Assembly: GCA_025062375.1 (NCBI GenBank)
Contig: JANXAG010000004.1
Coordinates: forward strand, 74,542 to 106,892
DNA: 32,351 nt
DNA from: Anaerolineae bacterium
Lineage (GTDB): Bacteria; Chloroflexota; Anaerolineae; SpSt-600
Direction: 5' to 3'
The notes beneath the pieces are model-generated. The model ran no database searches and had not been told where the DNA came from. It saw only the letters and a program-made list of their open reading frames with translations. The position numbers and the translations under genes were made by a program. Shown in pieces: positions 22,690 through 32,351 of this stretch (position 1 is its first letter; the number at the start of each line of letters is the position of its first letter).

Positions 22690-23874
22690 ATGGTGGAAAT
22701 GGACCTCTTTGACCTCCTGGAACAGGGCTCAGGGAGCCGACCCGTTTTCCATCGCGAACGTTGCCTGCGCTACCGTTATCACTTAAACCGCTGTAACCTA
22801 TGCCTCAATAGCTGCCCTGCCGGGGCCATAAAGGAAAGTTTTTACTTTGAACTGGATGAGGAAAAGTGCACAGGTTGCGGAATCTGCTGGCAAATTTGCC
22901 TTACCGAAGCCTGGGCTTTCCCCAGAAATCCGGAGAAAATCCTGAGGGAAACCCTCCTTTCTCTGAAGGCCCCGGCGTTAGAACTTCTCTGCCACCGCAG
23001 TGCATCCGAAGGCCAGGTCCTCTCCAGAGCCCCTATCGCAATGAACACGAAACGATGTCTCGCCTCCCTTTCCCTGGCCTTCATCTTGGAAGCAGCCTCC
23101 ATCACCTCCAGAGAACTCTGGCTCAACGAAGAATCATGCCCCCATTGCCCGATGGGTTCCGTGCATAATTTGATCCGGGAACAGGCCCGAAAGGCTAACT
23201 CCATCCTCAGGGCCTTTGGGAAAAAGGAGCTTGTTTTCCTTAAGTCCTCCCTATCCCAGAGAGATGGCCTTACTCCTGCCAGAATCCACCAGGGGGATGA
23301 GCCTCTGCTGGACCGCAGAGAAGCTTTTTCTTTACTCAGCGGGGAACTAATGGGGCTGGTCAGGAAAGTGCTGGGGGAAGGCCTGGAAAGCCTCTTCGGC
23401 CAGTTCATCCCGCCGGAGGGCTTACCCAGACATTTGCCCGAACACCGACTGAGGCTTGCAAGAATCCTGGCCCGCCTTGGCCCGCCAGAAGATGGGGAGT
23501 TTTCCACTTCAGAACTGCCTTTCGGGCTCCTGACCGTAGAAGGCCAGTGTACGGCCTGTGGCCTCTGCGCTCATCAGTGCCCCACGGGCGCTTTGCTCTT
23601 CCTGCAAGATGCGGAACGCTTTGCCCTTGAGTTCGTTCCCTTAGCCTGTATCGGGTGCAAAATATGCGAAGGCCTATGTCCCACAAAAGCTCTAAGGGTT
23701 AAGCCCTCTTTTTCCTTTTCCTCTCTCCTCAGGGCCTTGAAACTCAGGCTTCTGGAAGGGAAACTGAAGATATGTCAGCGGTGCAGCAGGCCCTTCAATC
23801 CTTTGGGCGAGGGGGAATTTTGTCCAGCCTGCCAGAAAATTTTCTACCCTTCCGGCGAAAGCCTTGCCGGGTAA
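22690..23874 (+). CDS. multi-cluster 4Fe-4S ferredoxin-type protein with C-terminal zinc ribbon
   Basis: A 394-residue soluble protein with two ferredoxin-like modules. The N-terminal module has Cys25, 35, 38 and 42 (first cluster with altered spacing) and Cys60, 63, 66 and 70. The second has regular CxxCxxCxxxCP sets at Cys287, 290, 293, 297 and at Cys320, 323, 326, 330. Between them lies a region of about 200 residues with CPHC at 150-153. The C terminus has a CxxC...CxxC knuckle at Cys362, 365, 378 and 381, probably zinc-binding. It could carry electrons for a membrane or metabolic enzyme, partner unknown. It starts three bases after the protease stop; no strong ribosome site is seen, and Met4 is an alternative start. 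Confidence 0.82.
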   Translation: MVEMDLFDLLEQGSGSRPVFHRERCLRYRYHLNRCNLCLNSCPAGAIKESFYFELDEEKCTGCGICWQICLTEAWAFPRNPEKILRETLLSLKAPALELLCHRSASEGQVLSRAPIAMNTKRCLASLSLAFILEAASITSRELWLNEESCPHCPMGSVHNLIREQARKANSILRAFGKKELVFLKSSLSQRDGLTPARIHQGDEPLLDRREAFSLLSGELMGLVRKVLGEGLESLFGQFIPPEGLPRHLPEHRLRLARILARLGPPEDGEFSTSELPFGLLTVEGQCTACGLCAHQCPTGALLFLQDAERFALEFVPLACIGCKICEGLCPTKALRVKPSFSFSSLLRALKLRLLEGKLKICQRCSRPFNPLGEGEFCPACQKIFYPSGESLAG

Positions 23875-23898
23875 ACCCTATGGCAAGGAGGTGCTGCT

Positions 23899-24891
23899 AT
23901 GAAGCTCCTTATGCTTTCGGCAGAAGAAGTGCGCAAAGCGGTTCCAATGGCTGAAGCGATAGAAATAGTGAAAGATGCCTTCGCCCAGCTTTCTACAGGA
24001 AAAGCCCACGTCCCTCTGAGGACCCAGCTTCCAGTGGAAAAACACGGAGGGGTTACCCTCTTCATGCCTGCCTACCTTTCGGAAAGCGATGCTCTGGGAG
24101 CAAAGGTTGTCTCCGTTTTCCCCAGGAACCTGGACAGAGGCCTTCCCACCATATTCGCCATCGTCATAGCGGTGGACTCAGAGACCGGTTGCCCAGTAGC
24201 TCTTATGGACGGAACTTACCTCACCGCTTTGAGGACAGGAGCGGCCTCGGGGGCAGCTACCGATCTACTTGCCCGCAAGGATGCCAGGGTGGCGGCCATC
24301 TTCGGAGCTGGCGCTCAGGCCAGGACTCAACTCCTGGCTGTGTGCGAGGTCAGGAAGATAGAAAAAGTGTGGGTCTACGATGTGGTAAGGGAAAGAGCCG
24401 AAGCTTACGTAGCTGAGATGAGAGGCTCTGGCCCCATCCCCATGGATTTAAGAGTTGCCTCCTCTCCCGAAGAGGCTGTCCGGGAAGCCGATATCATCTG
24501 CACAGCCACCACTTCTTCCACCCCTGTCTTCAATGGGGAAGACCTCAAGCCAGGAGCCCATATAAACGCCATTGGGTCTTTCACCCCCCAGATGCAGGAG
24601 GTGGATGAAATCACCATCCGGCGGGCAAATAAGATTGTGGTGGATTCTCGCCCGGCTTGCATGGCTGAAGCGGGTGATCTAATCATCCCCATAAGCAAAG
24701 GGATAATCTCCGAAAAGGACATCTACGCCGAACTTGGGGAAATAGCCGCTGGCCTTAAGCCCGGCCGGGAAAGGGACGATGAAATTACTTACTTCAAATC
24801 TGTAGGCAACGCTGTCCAAGATGTATCTGTTGCCAAGCGGGTTCTGGAGAAAGCCCGGGAGATGGGGCTCGGAAAAGAGGTGGAAATCTAA
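23899..24891 (+). CDS. ornithine cyclodeaminase / mu-crystallin family NAD-dependent enzyme
   Basis: A 330-residue member of the family that includes ornithine cyclodeaminase, alanine dehydrogenase (archaeal type) and imine reductases. Lys69 in [10 protein letters not shown] corresponds to the substrate lysine; [12 protein letters not shown] (109-120) and the Rossmann motif FGAGAQA (135-141) follow. The region [15 protein letters not shown] and [12 protein letters not shown] carry the rest of the site, with [10 protein letters not shown] near the end. AAGGAGG at 23885-23891 supports the ATG. It could act on an amino acid or imine; the precise substrate cannot be read. It sits between an Fe-S protein and a YfhO-flippase fusion, neither of which explains it. 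Confidence 0.9.
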   Translation: MKLLMLSAEEVRKAVPMAEAIEIVKDAFAQLSTGKAHVPLRTQLPVEKHGGVTLFMPAYLSESDALGAKVVSVFPRNLDRGLPTIFAIVIAVDSETGCPVALMDGTYLTALRTGAASGAATDLLARKDARVAAIFGAGAQARTQLLAVCEVRKIEKVWVYDVVRERAEAYVAEMRGSGPIPMDLRVASSPEEAVREADIICTATTSSTPVFNGEDLKPGAHINAIGSFTPQMQEVDEITIRRANKIVVDSRPACMAEAGDLIIPISKGIISEKDIYAELGEIAAGLKPGRERDDEITYFKSVGNAVQDVSVAKRVLEKAREMGLGKEVEI

Positions 24892-24909
24892 ACCGCAAGG
24901 AGGGGCTCG

Positions 24910-27900
24910 GTGGAAAAGCTCAAAAGGCTCGGGCCGGACCTGCTGGTAGCCTTTTCCCTTTTATTGCCCCTGATTATCCTCTTCTGGCCTGTTACCTTCG
25001 GAGGTAAAACCCTCATCCCGGTTGATAACCTTTTCACCTTTGAACCCTGGAAGAGCTTCGCCAGGGATGTGGGGGTATCGGTGCCCCACAATGAACTTTT
25101 GAGCGACCTCATCCTGGAAAATTACGTCTGGAAGAAGTTCATTCTGGAATGCATCCAGAACGAGGAGCTTCCCCTCTGGAACCCTTACATTTTCACGGGG
25201 ATGCCTTTCCTGGCCACAGGCCAGCACTCGGCGCTTTATCCTTTTTCCCTCATCTTTTACATCGTCCCTCTGCCCAGAGCTTACGGGCTTTTCACCCTGA
25301 TCCAGCTCTGGATTGCGGGACTTTCCATGTACTTCCTGGCCAGGGTTCTGGGGATGAGCCGCTTCGGCAGCGTAACGGCTTCTCTGGCCTACGAACTCAG
25401 CGGGTTCTTCGTGGTAAGCGTCGTTTTCCCGATGATAATAGCCGCTGCGAGCTGGCTTCCCGCCATCCTGGCCTGCATTGAGATAACTTTACGCCGCCTT
25501 CAGGAAGGCCAGAAGTCGCCTGTACCCTTCGTTATCCTGGGTTCCCTCTTTATTGGCCTCCACTTCCTCGCCGGGCACCCCGAAATTTCCTACTACGTGG
25601 CAATGGTCGCAGCTTACTTCGCCCTGGTCAGAGTTCTAACCTTCTATTTCCGACAGCGCCAGCCCTCTTTTCTGTTGAAGTCTATTCTGGCCCTTGGAAC
25701 AATGGCCATCACCGGAGCAGGCCTCGGAGCTGTCCAGCTTATACCCCTCTACGAAGTAGCAAGGCTCAACTTCCGGCAGGGAATGGTGACCCTCAAGGAC
25801 GTATTAGGGTGGGCCTATCCAATCCGCCAGGTAATAACTTTCCTTATTCCCGATTTCTTCGGCAACCCCAGCCATCACGCCTACTTTGATCTGGTCACAA
25901 AAAAGTGGCTTCCCGTGACAGTGAACTATCGGGGGGAACCGATAAACTTCATTTTCTGGGGGATAAAAAATTACGTGGAAGCCGGAAGCTACATGGGCCT
26001 TCTGACCCTGTGCCTGGCCCTGGCCGGGATTCTCCTGGGCAAGGATCGGGGGATAAAATGGACCTTCTCAGCCCTGGCTGTTCTATCCCTTCTTTTCGCC
26101 TTCGGCACTCCGCTGTATGCTCTTCTCTACTATTTTTTGCCCGGCTACAACCAGCTTCACTCCCCCTTCCGCTGGGTTTTCCCCTATACTTTGAGCGTGG
26201 CTGTATTGGCGGGGATTGGCGTTGAAGAGCGGGGTAAACTAAAGCCCCTTTTCCCCTTAGCTTTAACCATCTTGGGTCTGCTGGGCCTTCTCTTCTGCCT
26301 TGTTTCCTTCCTCTACCCGGAACCCTTCTTCGCCCTGGCCGATCGCTTTCTCGCCCACTCGGACCTTGCCCAGGGAGCTTTTTCCGACGGGAGGATGTTT
26401 TTCTCCTATGAGTGGTGGAATTTCCTGCGTTTCTCCATCTTCCTGACCCTGGCAGGCGCAGCTCTGACGATAGCCGGCAGAGAACGCCTCAAAGCCTTTA
26501 TCCCTGCCATCATCGCTGCCGACCTCCTCTGGGCATGGTGGGGATTCAACCCTGCCTCTGACCCTACCCTCCTCCAGTTCACCCCGCCGGTGGTGAATTT
26601 CCTGAAAAGTGACCCGGAACTTTACCGCATAACTTCCTTCAACCTTCCGGGAGAAAAGACCTTCTGGCCCAACGTGGGAATGCTCTTTGGGATCCACGAT
26701 GTCCGGGGCTACGATTCCATAATCCTCAAACAATACGCCAGATTCATGGAACTTCTCTCCCCCCAGTGGGACTTGCTCTATAACCGCATCTCCCCCATAT
26801 ACACCCCCTTCCGGGAAGCTCTGAACTCCCCGCTGCTGGACCTTCTGAACGTTAAATACATCATAACCACCCAGGAGATAAATAACCCGGGCTATACCCT
26901 GGTTTACGAAGGTGAGGTGCGGGTCTACCGCAACGAAGATTACCTTCCGAGAGCCTTTGTTTCCTCCTGCGCCCTGACAGTTGAGGAAACGGAGCTTCCC
27001 CACGTCCTGCAGAAAATGACCTCTCCGAAATGCGTTGTTCTGGAAAAGGGCCCCAAGCCCTGGCAGTATAGTCCGGAAGATCCGCCTCTGCCCGAGGCAT
27101 CCGGAGAAATAGAAAAAGCCCAGATTGTCTCTTACTCCCCAACTGAAGTGGTTGTATCCGCCACATTAAAGGAAAGGGGCCTGCTGGTTTTAACGGATGC
27201 CTTCTTCCCGGGCTGGAAGGCTCACGATGGAAAGAAAGAGCTAAAACTATTCAGGGCTTATGGCAATTTCCGGGCCGTAATCCTGGACTCTGGCACCCAC
27301 CTGGTCCGCTTCAAATATAGCCCAATGTCCTTCAAACTGGGGCTTTACACCTCCTTCATAGCCTCCAGCGCGCTCCTTTTCCTCTTCCTCTACTGGCTGT
27401 GGCACAGGATTTACCGGGAAAAAGATGAGACAACCCTCAGCCGCGTGGCCAAGAACACCTTTATCCCCATGGGACTGGCCTTCGCCAATAAGCTTATTGA
27501 CATGGCCTTTGCCATGCTCATGCTCCGCATTCTGGCTCCGGAAGGCGCAGGCCGCTACCAGTTCGCAGTTATATTCATCGGCTACTTTGAAATCCTCACC
27601 CGCTTCGGCCTGGGAGTACTCCTCACCAGAGAGGTCGCCAAAGACAAATCCCAAGCCAACCGCTACATCACCAATGTCACGCTTCTGAGGATTTTGCTTT
27701 GGCTTTCCTCCTGGCCTCTGATGGCTTTCATCCTGTTCTTATACGTCCGCTACGCTGGCCTGACCATGGATACGGCCTTTACCGTTGGCCTGTTCAGTCT
27801 GGCCCTGCTTCTGAGCCTGCTTTCCGATGTTATAAGCTCCGTTTTCATGGCCTGGGAGAAAATGGAATACCCCGCCTGGATAACCACCGTCACAACCCTT

Positions 27901-28881
27901 ATGAGAGTTACTCTGGGGGCGATAGCACTTCTGGCGGGGTTTGGATACGTGGGCCTGGCTGGGGTCTCAGTGGTGGTAAATGCCATCACATTGGCCATCC
28001 TCTTCTACCTCATGGTCAACAAACTTTTCACGCCCCGCCCCGAACCCGACCTTTCTCTGGTTAAAGGCCTGTTGCGCCCGGCCTTCCCTCTCATGATAAA
28101 CCACTTCCTGGCCACGGTCTTCTTCAGGATTGACATCCTCATCCTCCAGCCCTTGAAGGGGGATGCGACAGTGGGCTACTACACCGCTGCCTACAGATAC
28201 ATAGATGGCCTCAATATAATTCCCTCCTACTTCACCATGGCCCTCTTTCCCATGCTTTCCCGTTACGCCGAATCCTACAAGGAAGAGTTCATGCGGGTCT
28301 ATAACACTGCCCTACGACTTTTAATCCTGGTAAGCATGCCCATATCAGTGCTCTTCACCTTCACTGCCCGGGAGCTTATCCTGCTTCTGGGGGGATCCGA
28401 ATACCTGCCCCATTCCATGATAGCCCTGCAGCTTCTCATCTGGTTCTTCCCCTTCAGCTGTATAAACAGCGTAACCCAATACGTGCTCATAGCAATAAAC
28501 CAGCAGAGCTTCCTGACCAAAGCCTTCCTCATCGGGGTAGCGTTCAACATCATCGGCAACCTTATCTTCATCCCACCTTATAGCTACAAAGGAGCGTCCG
28601 TAATGACAGTGCTTTCAGAGCTGGCTCTTTTTGCCCCCTTCTACTACTGCGTTCGGAAGAATCTGGGGCCACTGCCCTTGAAGGAACTTCTCTGGCGTCC
28701 GGCTCTGGCCTCCGGGCTCATGGCCCTCACCTTCTGGGCCGTTCAGAAGGTGAACCTCGTGCTGGCCATTACGGCCTCTATGGTAGTCTACCTTTCAGTA
28801 GTAGTAGCGTTGGGAGCTTTCACCAGGGAAGAGATAGAAAGAGTCATTGGAGGACTGCGCCGCCGGCTGGCGAGGGGGTAA
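24910..28881 (+). CDS. YfhO-family membrane protein fused to an oligosaccharide flippase
   Basis: A 1323-residue fusion. Residues about 1-835 resemble YfhO proteins: about a dozen hydrophobic spans, an early loop with VDNLFTFEPW and NPYIFTGMPFLATGQ, then an outer domain (about 550-800) and one more span. From about 845 (SRVAKNTFIPMGLAFANKLID) to the end is a complete polysaccharide-exporter/MATE-like flippase of about 480 residues with 12-14 spans (GLGVLLTREVAKD, FFRIDILILQPLKGDATVGYYTAAYRYID). YfhO relatives take part in glycosylating surface polymers, so the fusion would couple sugar transfer to lipid-linked sugar export; that is inference. The GTG start follows AAGGAGG at 24897-24903. The stop is in the convergent dehydrogenase gene (38-base overlap). 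Confidence 0.85.
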   Translation: MEKLKRLGPDLLVAFSLLLPLIILFWPVTFGGKTLIPVDNLFTFEPWKSFARDVGVSVPHNELLSDLILENYVWKKFILECIQNEELPLWNPYIFTGMPFLATGQHSALYPFSLIFYIVPLPRAYGLFTLIQLWIAGLSMYFLARVLGMSRFGSVTASLAYELSGFFVVSVVFPMIIAAASWLPAILACIEITLRRLQEGQKSPVPFVILGSLFIGLHFLAGHPEISYYVAMVAAYFALVRVLTFYFRQRQPSFLLKSILALGTMAITGAGLGAVQLIPLYEVARLNFRQGMVTLKDVLGWAYPIRQVITFLIPDFFGNPSHHAYFDLVTKKWLPVTVNYRGEPINFIFWGIKNYVEAGSYMGLLTLCLALAGILLGKDRGIKWTFSALAVLSLLFAFGTPLYALLYYFLPGYNQLHSPFRWVFPYTLSVAVLAGIGVEERGKLKPLFPLALTILGLLGLLFCLVSFLYPEPFFALADRFLAHSDLAQGAFSDGRMFFSYEWWNFLRFSIFLTLAGAALTIAGRERLKAFIPAIIAADLLWAWWGFNPASDPTLLQFTPPVVNFLKSDPELYRITSFNLPGEKTFWPNVGMLFGIHDVRGYDSIILKQYARFMELLSPQWDLLYNRISPIYTPFREALNSPLLDLLNVKYIITTQEINNPGYTLVYEGEVRVYRNEDYLPRAFVSSCALTVEETELPHVLQKMTSPKCVVLEKGPKPWQYSPEDPPLPEASGEIEKAQIVSYSPTEVVVSATLKERGLLVLTDAFFPGWKAHDGKKELKLFRAYGNFRAVILDSGTHLVRFKYSPMSFKLGLYTSFIASSALLFLFLYWLWHRIYREKDETTLSRVAKNTFIPMGLAFANKLIDMAFAMLMLRILAPEGAGRYQFAVIFIGYFEILTRFGLGVLLTREVAKDKSQANRYITNVTLLRILLWLSSWPLMAFILFLYVRYAGLTMDTAFTVGLFSLALLLSLLSDVISSVFMAWEKMEYPAWITTVTTLMRVTLGAIALLAGFGYVGLAGVSVVVNAITLAILFYLMVNKLFTPRPEPDLSLVKGLLRPAFPLMINHFLATVFFRIDILILQPLKGDATVGYYTAAYRYIDGLNIIPSYFTMALFPMLSRYAESYKEEFMRVYNTALRLLILVSMPISVLFTFTARELILLLGGSEYLPHSMIALQLLIWFFPFSCINSVTQYVLIAINQQSFLTKAFLIGVAFNIIGNLIFIPPYSYKGASVMTVLSELALFAPFYYCVRKNLGPLPLKELLWRPALASGLMALTFWAVQKVNLVLAITASMVVYLSVVVALGAFTREEIERVIGGLRRRLARG

Positions 28882-30088
28882 AATCAAAAACAGCCTTCAC
28901 CAGATTCTTCCGCCCTTTCCCCGTCACCCACTCCAGAGCTTTCCGGTAATCATCAATCCTGAACTTGTGGGTTACAAGAGGTGCAAGTTCCACCTCCTTT
29001 CGGGCCATGAAATCCAGAGCCATCTGGAAGGTATGCGCCCTTCTGCCTTCATAGTCCTCCACAGCGTAAGAGTAGGTCCCCACTATCTTGAGCTCCTTCA
29101 ACCATACAGGAGTCCAGTCAATTCTGCCTGGAATGGAAGCCAGTCCCACCAGCACAATCCTGCCCCCCGTCCCTGTCAGGCGAAGGGCCAGATCGAGGCT
29201 TGCCCTGGAGCCCACACAGTCAAAGGTAATGGCTGGTCCGGATAGGGAGATGGGAGCCCCGAGAAGGGGCTTGAGGAACTTTGCTCCCGTTGCGTGAGCT
29301 AACTCCTCTTCCTGGCCCAGCTTCACCGCTGCATCTGCACCATAGTGGCGGGCCAGATCAGCCTGGAAGGGATATTTGTAGAGCACGATGATCCTGGCCT
29401 TTGAGCCCAGCACCCTTAAAGCAGCCACAGTGCAAATCCCTATAGTCCCTCCGCCTATGATGAGGACCGTATCCGTATCCCTGGGAAAATTGTTCCAGAC
29501 GGCGTGAAGGGCCACAGCGAAAGGTTCCACCATGACCGCCTCTTCATCACTGACCCCATCGGGGACTGGGTAGACCTTGGAGTAATGGGCTACAAAATAC
29601 TCTCCCCAGCTTCCTCCTGTATCCTGGCAGCTTCCTATCAGCAGGCCAGGAGCCAGATTGCCTTCGGTAACCCTGTGGCACAAGTTTTCTTTCCCCTCCT
29701 TACACATGGGACAGCGGTCCAGAAATCCTCTTGTCTCACAGGAAAGAGTGGGATCCACCACCACCCTCTGGCCCAGCTCCACCTCCCCTGCCTTCTCCCC
29801 TTTCTCTACCACTACTCCCACGTTTTCATGCCCCAAAACGAATACAGGCGATGAAATAGCTGAAAGCACAGGACTTGTATGTAGGGTAATAACTCCAAGG
29901 TCGCTCCCGCATATTCCCCCGTATGTGGTCTTGACTCTAACCCATTCCTGAGAGGGCAAAGAAGGCTCCGGAATTTGGCCGTACTGAAGGCAGGAGAGGG
30001 CACTCCAGAAAAAGCGTTTATCCAGACTTCCTGAGATTTTGGTCAGAACATAGCGGGGAATACTGGCGATAAAGTAGAGGGCTCGCAT
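28844..30088 (-). CDS. zinc-dependent medium-chain alcohol/threonine dehydrogenase family protein
   Basis: A 414-residue MDR-superfamily oxidoreductase. Catalytic zinc ligands Cys60 (GGICGSD), His87-Glu88 (GHENVG) and Glu188. Structural zinc cysteines Cys117, 126, 129 and 137; the first gap is longer than usual. Rossmann motif GGGTIG (212-217). It resembles sugar-alcohol and threonine dehydrogenases more than simple ethanol dehydrogenases, and the substrate is uncertain. ATG 30088 follows GGGAGGTG by five bases; the longer start at 30157 lies among the groEL terminator bases and is rejected. Transcription is probably separate from groESL because a strong terminator stands between them. Confidence 0.88.
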   Translation of the reverse strand: MRALYFIASIPRYVLTKISGSLDKRFFWSALSCLQYGQIPEPSLPSQEWVRVKTTYGGICGSDLGVITLHTSPVLSAISSPVFVLGHENVGVVVEKGEKAGEVELGQRVVVDPTLSCETRGFLDRCPMCKEGKENLCHRVTEGNLAPGLLIGSCQDTGGSWGEYFVAHYSKVYPVPDGVSDEEAVMVEPFAVALHAVWNNFPRDTDTVLIIGGGTIGICTVAALRVLGSKARIIVLYKYPFQADLARHYGADAAVKLGQEEELAHATGAKFLKPLLGAPISLSGPAITFDCVGSRASLDLALRLTGTGGRIVLVGLASIPGRIDWTPVWLKELKIVGTYSYAVEDYEGRRAHTFQMALDFMARKEVELAPLVTHKFRIDDYRKALEWVTGKGRKNLVKAVFDFTPSPAGGAVLQ

Positions 30089-30155
30089 AATAACACCTCC
30101 CGATAAACTGTTTGCTAAATTAATTAACCCGGAAAGAAAGCCCCGGATTTTGGCC

Positions 30156-30189
30156 AAAACAAAAAGCCCCCTCCCGGAAGGGAGGGGGC
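30156..30189 (-). terminator. intrinsic terminator of groESL
   Basis: On the minus strand a perfect 10-base-pair G+C-rich stem (plus 30166-30175 with 30180-30189) with a four-base loop is followed by TTTTTGTTTT. It lies 10 bases past the groEL stop and should end the heat-shock transcript before the dehydrogenase gene. Confidence 0.92.
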
Positions 30190-30199
30190 CTCTGTGGCT

Positions 30200-31840
<1,641 letters not shown>

Positions 31841-31852
31841 TTACCAGAGATT

Positions 31853-32143
31853 TTATTCTTCAATCACGGCCATAATATCGGACTCCCTCAGGATAAGGTA
31901 TTTCTTATCGTTCAGCTTAACCTCAGTTCCGGCATATTTAGCGAAGATAACCCGGTCGCCCTCTTTTATATCAAGGGGTATTCTCTGGCCCTGGTCGTTG
32001 AGGCGTCCGGGCCCAACGGCAATAACCTTTCCCTCCTGGGGTTTCTCCTTAGCCGTTTCAGGGAGAATAATTCCGGAAGGAGTCCTTTCCTCCCTTTCAA
32101 TAGGCTCCACCACGACCCTATCGCCGAGCGGTCTGAGCCTCAT
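31853..32143 (-). CDS. groES: co-chaperonin GroES (Hsp10)
   Basis: A 96-residue lid of the GroEL chamber. Starts [13 protein letters not shown] and has the mobile-loop segment [12 protein letters not shown] that docks on GroEL, then GKVIAVGPG and the ending [12 protein letters not shown] chose the ATG at 32143, after GGAGGTGGC; the longer frame from 32173 starts inside the CIRCE element and is not a plausible start. First gene of the heat-shock operon. Confidence 0.97.
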   Translation of the reverse strand: MRLRPLGDRVVVEPIEREERTPSGIILPETAKEKPQEGKVIAVGPGRLNDQGQRIPLDIKEGDRVIFAKYAGTEVKLNDKKYLILRESDIMAVIEE

Positions 32144-32166
32144 AGTGCCACCTCCTTTCCGAAGAT

Positions 32167-32193
32167 TTAGCACTCTTGCCTTGAGAGTGCTAA
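32167..32193 (-). promoter_or_regulatory. CIRCE element (HrcA operator)
   Basis: The perfect consensus inverted repeat TTAGCACTC, nine bases, GAGTGCTAA stands between the groES promoter and its start. HrcA binds CIRCE and represses groESL until heat or misfolded protein frees it. No hrcA gene lies in this window. Confidence 0.97.
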
Positions 32194-32351
32194 ATAATAT
32201 ATAGCATAAACTTGGGGAAAACGCAAATCCAGGCTCTCTCCATCAAGCAACTCCCAAGCCTCAAAAATCGGAGACAATCCGACAATCCTTCCAAAGGGCT
32301 TCTGGCTTTCGAGAACAGGCGTTAGCAGAAATCCGAGAACTGGAATTTGCT
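32167..32351 (-). CDS. possible C-terminal end of an upstream minus-strand gene, cut by the window edge
   Basis: One minus-strand frame is open from the right edge for 61 codons, ending with a TAA formed by plus 32167-32169, inside CIRCE. The residues (for example [12 protein letters not shown] and IFEAWELL) are protein-like, but the last 20 codons lie in the AT-rich groESL promoter, and I recognise no family. It may be chance. Confidence 0.2.
   Translation of the reverse strand, partial: QIPVLGFLLTPVLESQKPFGRIVGLSPIFEAWELLDGESLDLRFPQVYAIYYLALSRQEC
32198..32226 (-). promoter_or_regulatory. sigma-70-type promoter of groESL
   Basis: On the minus strand TTGCGT (plus 32221-32226) and TATATA (plus 32198-32203) are 17 bases apart, directly upstream of CIRCE, so bound HrcA would block the transcription start. 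Confidence 0.7.

Noticed and set aside
26263-27003. 246-codon minus-strand frame within the YfhO-flippase gene
   Set aside because: Gly/Glu/Val-rich shadow of the plus-strand membrane-protein code.

Overview
The window reads as chromosomal DNA of a bacterium of the phylum Chloroflexota, most likely an Anaerolineae- or Thermoflexia-like lineage. This is an inference from several traits together: secreted proteins with long Pro-Thr linkers, a C-terminal YLPLVLKN tail on a large exported repeat protein, an MGDG-synthase-type glycosyltransferase, a two-gene-type glycine decarboxylase subunit, a CooC-type ATPase, an HrcA/CIRCE-controlled groESL operon, and a YfhO protein joined to a flippase. The DNA is of medium G+C and gene-dense. 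I saw no tRNA, rRNA, CRISPR array, insertion sequence or phage gene, and no gene-free stretch longer than about 270 bases.

Layout. (1) 209-9954, plus strand: a long run of close or overlapping genes from a good sigma-70-type promoter. It encodes a lipoprotein foldase (PPIase), a membrane-anchored helical protein, a Pro-Thr-stalk protein, a TIG/IPT surface protein broken by a one-base shift in a C7 tract, a 994-residue exported protein with seven Trp-Asp-Arg repeats, a CooC-type ATPase and a GH15-like glycosidase. (2) 10068-12253: a TauE/SafE transporter converging on gcvPB, with the two stop codons overlapping. (3) 12403-18821, plus strand: an Mth938-like protein, an MGDG-synthase-like glycosyltransferase and guanylate kinase, followed by a tightly overlapping cassette of ECF sigma factor, zinc-finger anti-sigma factor, two exported polymer-forming-repeat membrane proteins and an ABC ATPase with no permease gene beside it. 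(4) 21397-18934, minus strand: a three-gene unit led by a DapA-family aldolase fused to a formaldehyde-activating enzyme (Fae) domain, then a GNAT acetyltransferase and a flavin-reductase-like protein. (5) 21562-28881, plus strand: site-2 protease with CBS domains, a multi-cluster iron-sulfur protein, an ornithine-cyclodeaminase family enzyme and a 1323-residue YfhO-flippase fusion. (6) 32193-28844, minus strand: CIRCE, groES, groEL, a strong intrinsic terminator, then a zinc-dependent medium-chain dehydrogenase.

The most striking item is the aldolase-Fae fusion at 19925-21397. The aldolase half keeps the Schiff-base lysine and tyrosine but lacks the arginine that true dihydrodipicolinate synthases use to hold aspartate semialdehyde, and the Fae half keeps its catalytic histidine. 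This parallels the archaeal Fae-Hps fusion and suggests an aldolase that makes or uses formaldehyde and passes it directly to a tetrahydropterin. Other points of interest are the poly-C frameshift ahead of an LAATG sorting-type signal, the probable seven-bladed propeller with a YLPLVLKN tail, the YfhO-flippase fusion, the ATPase without a partner in the sigma-factor cassette, and an inverted repeat between the divergent gcvPB and Mth938 promoters.
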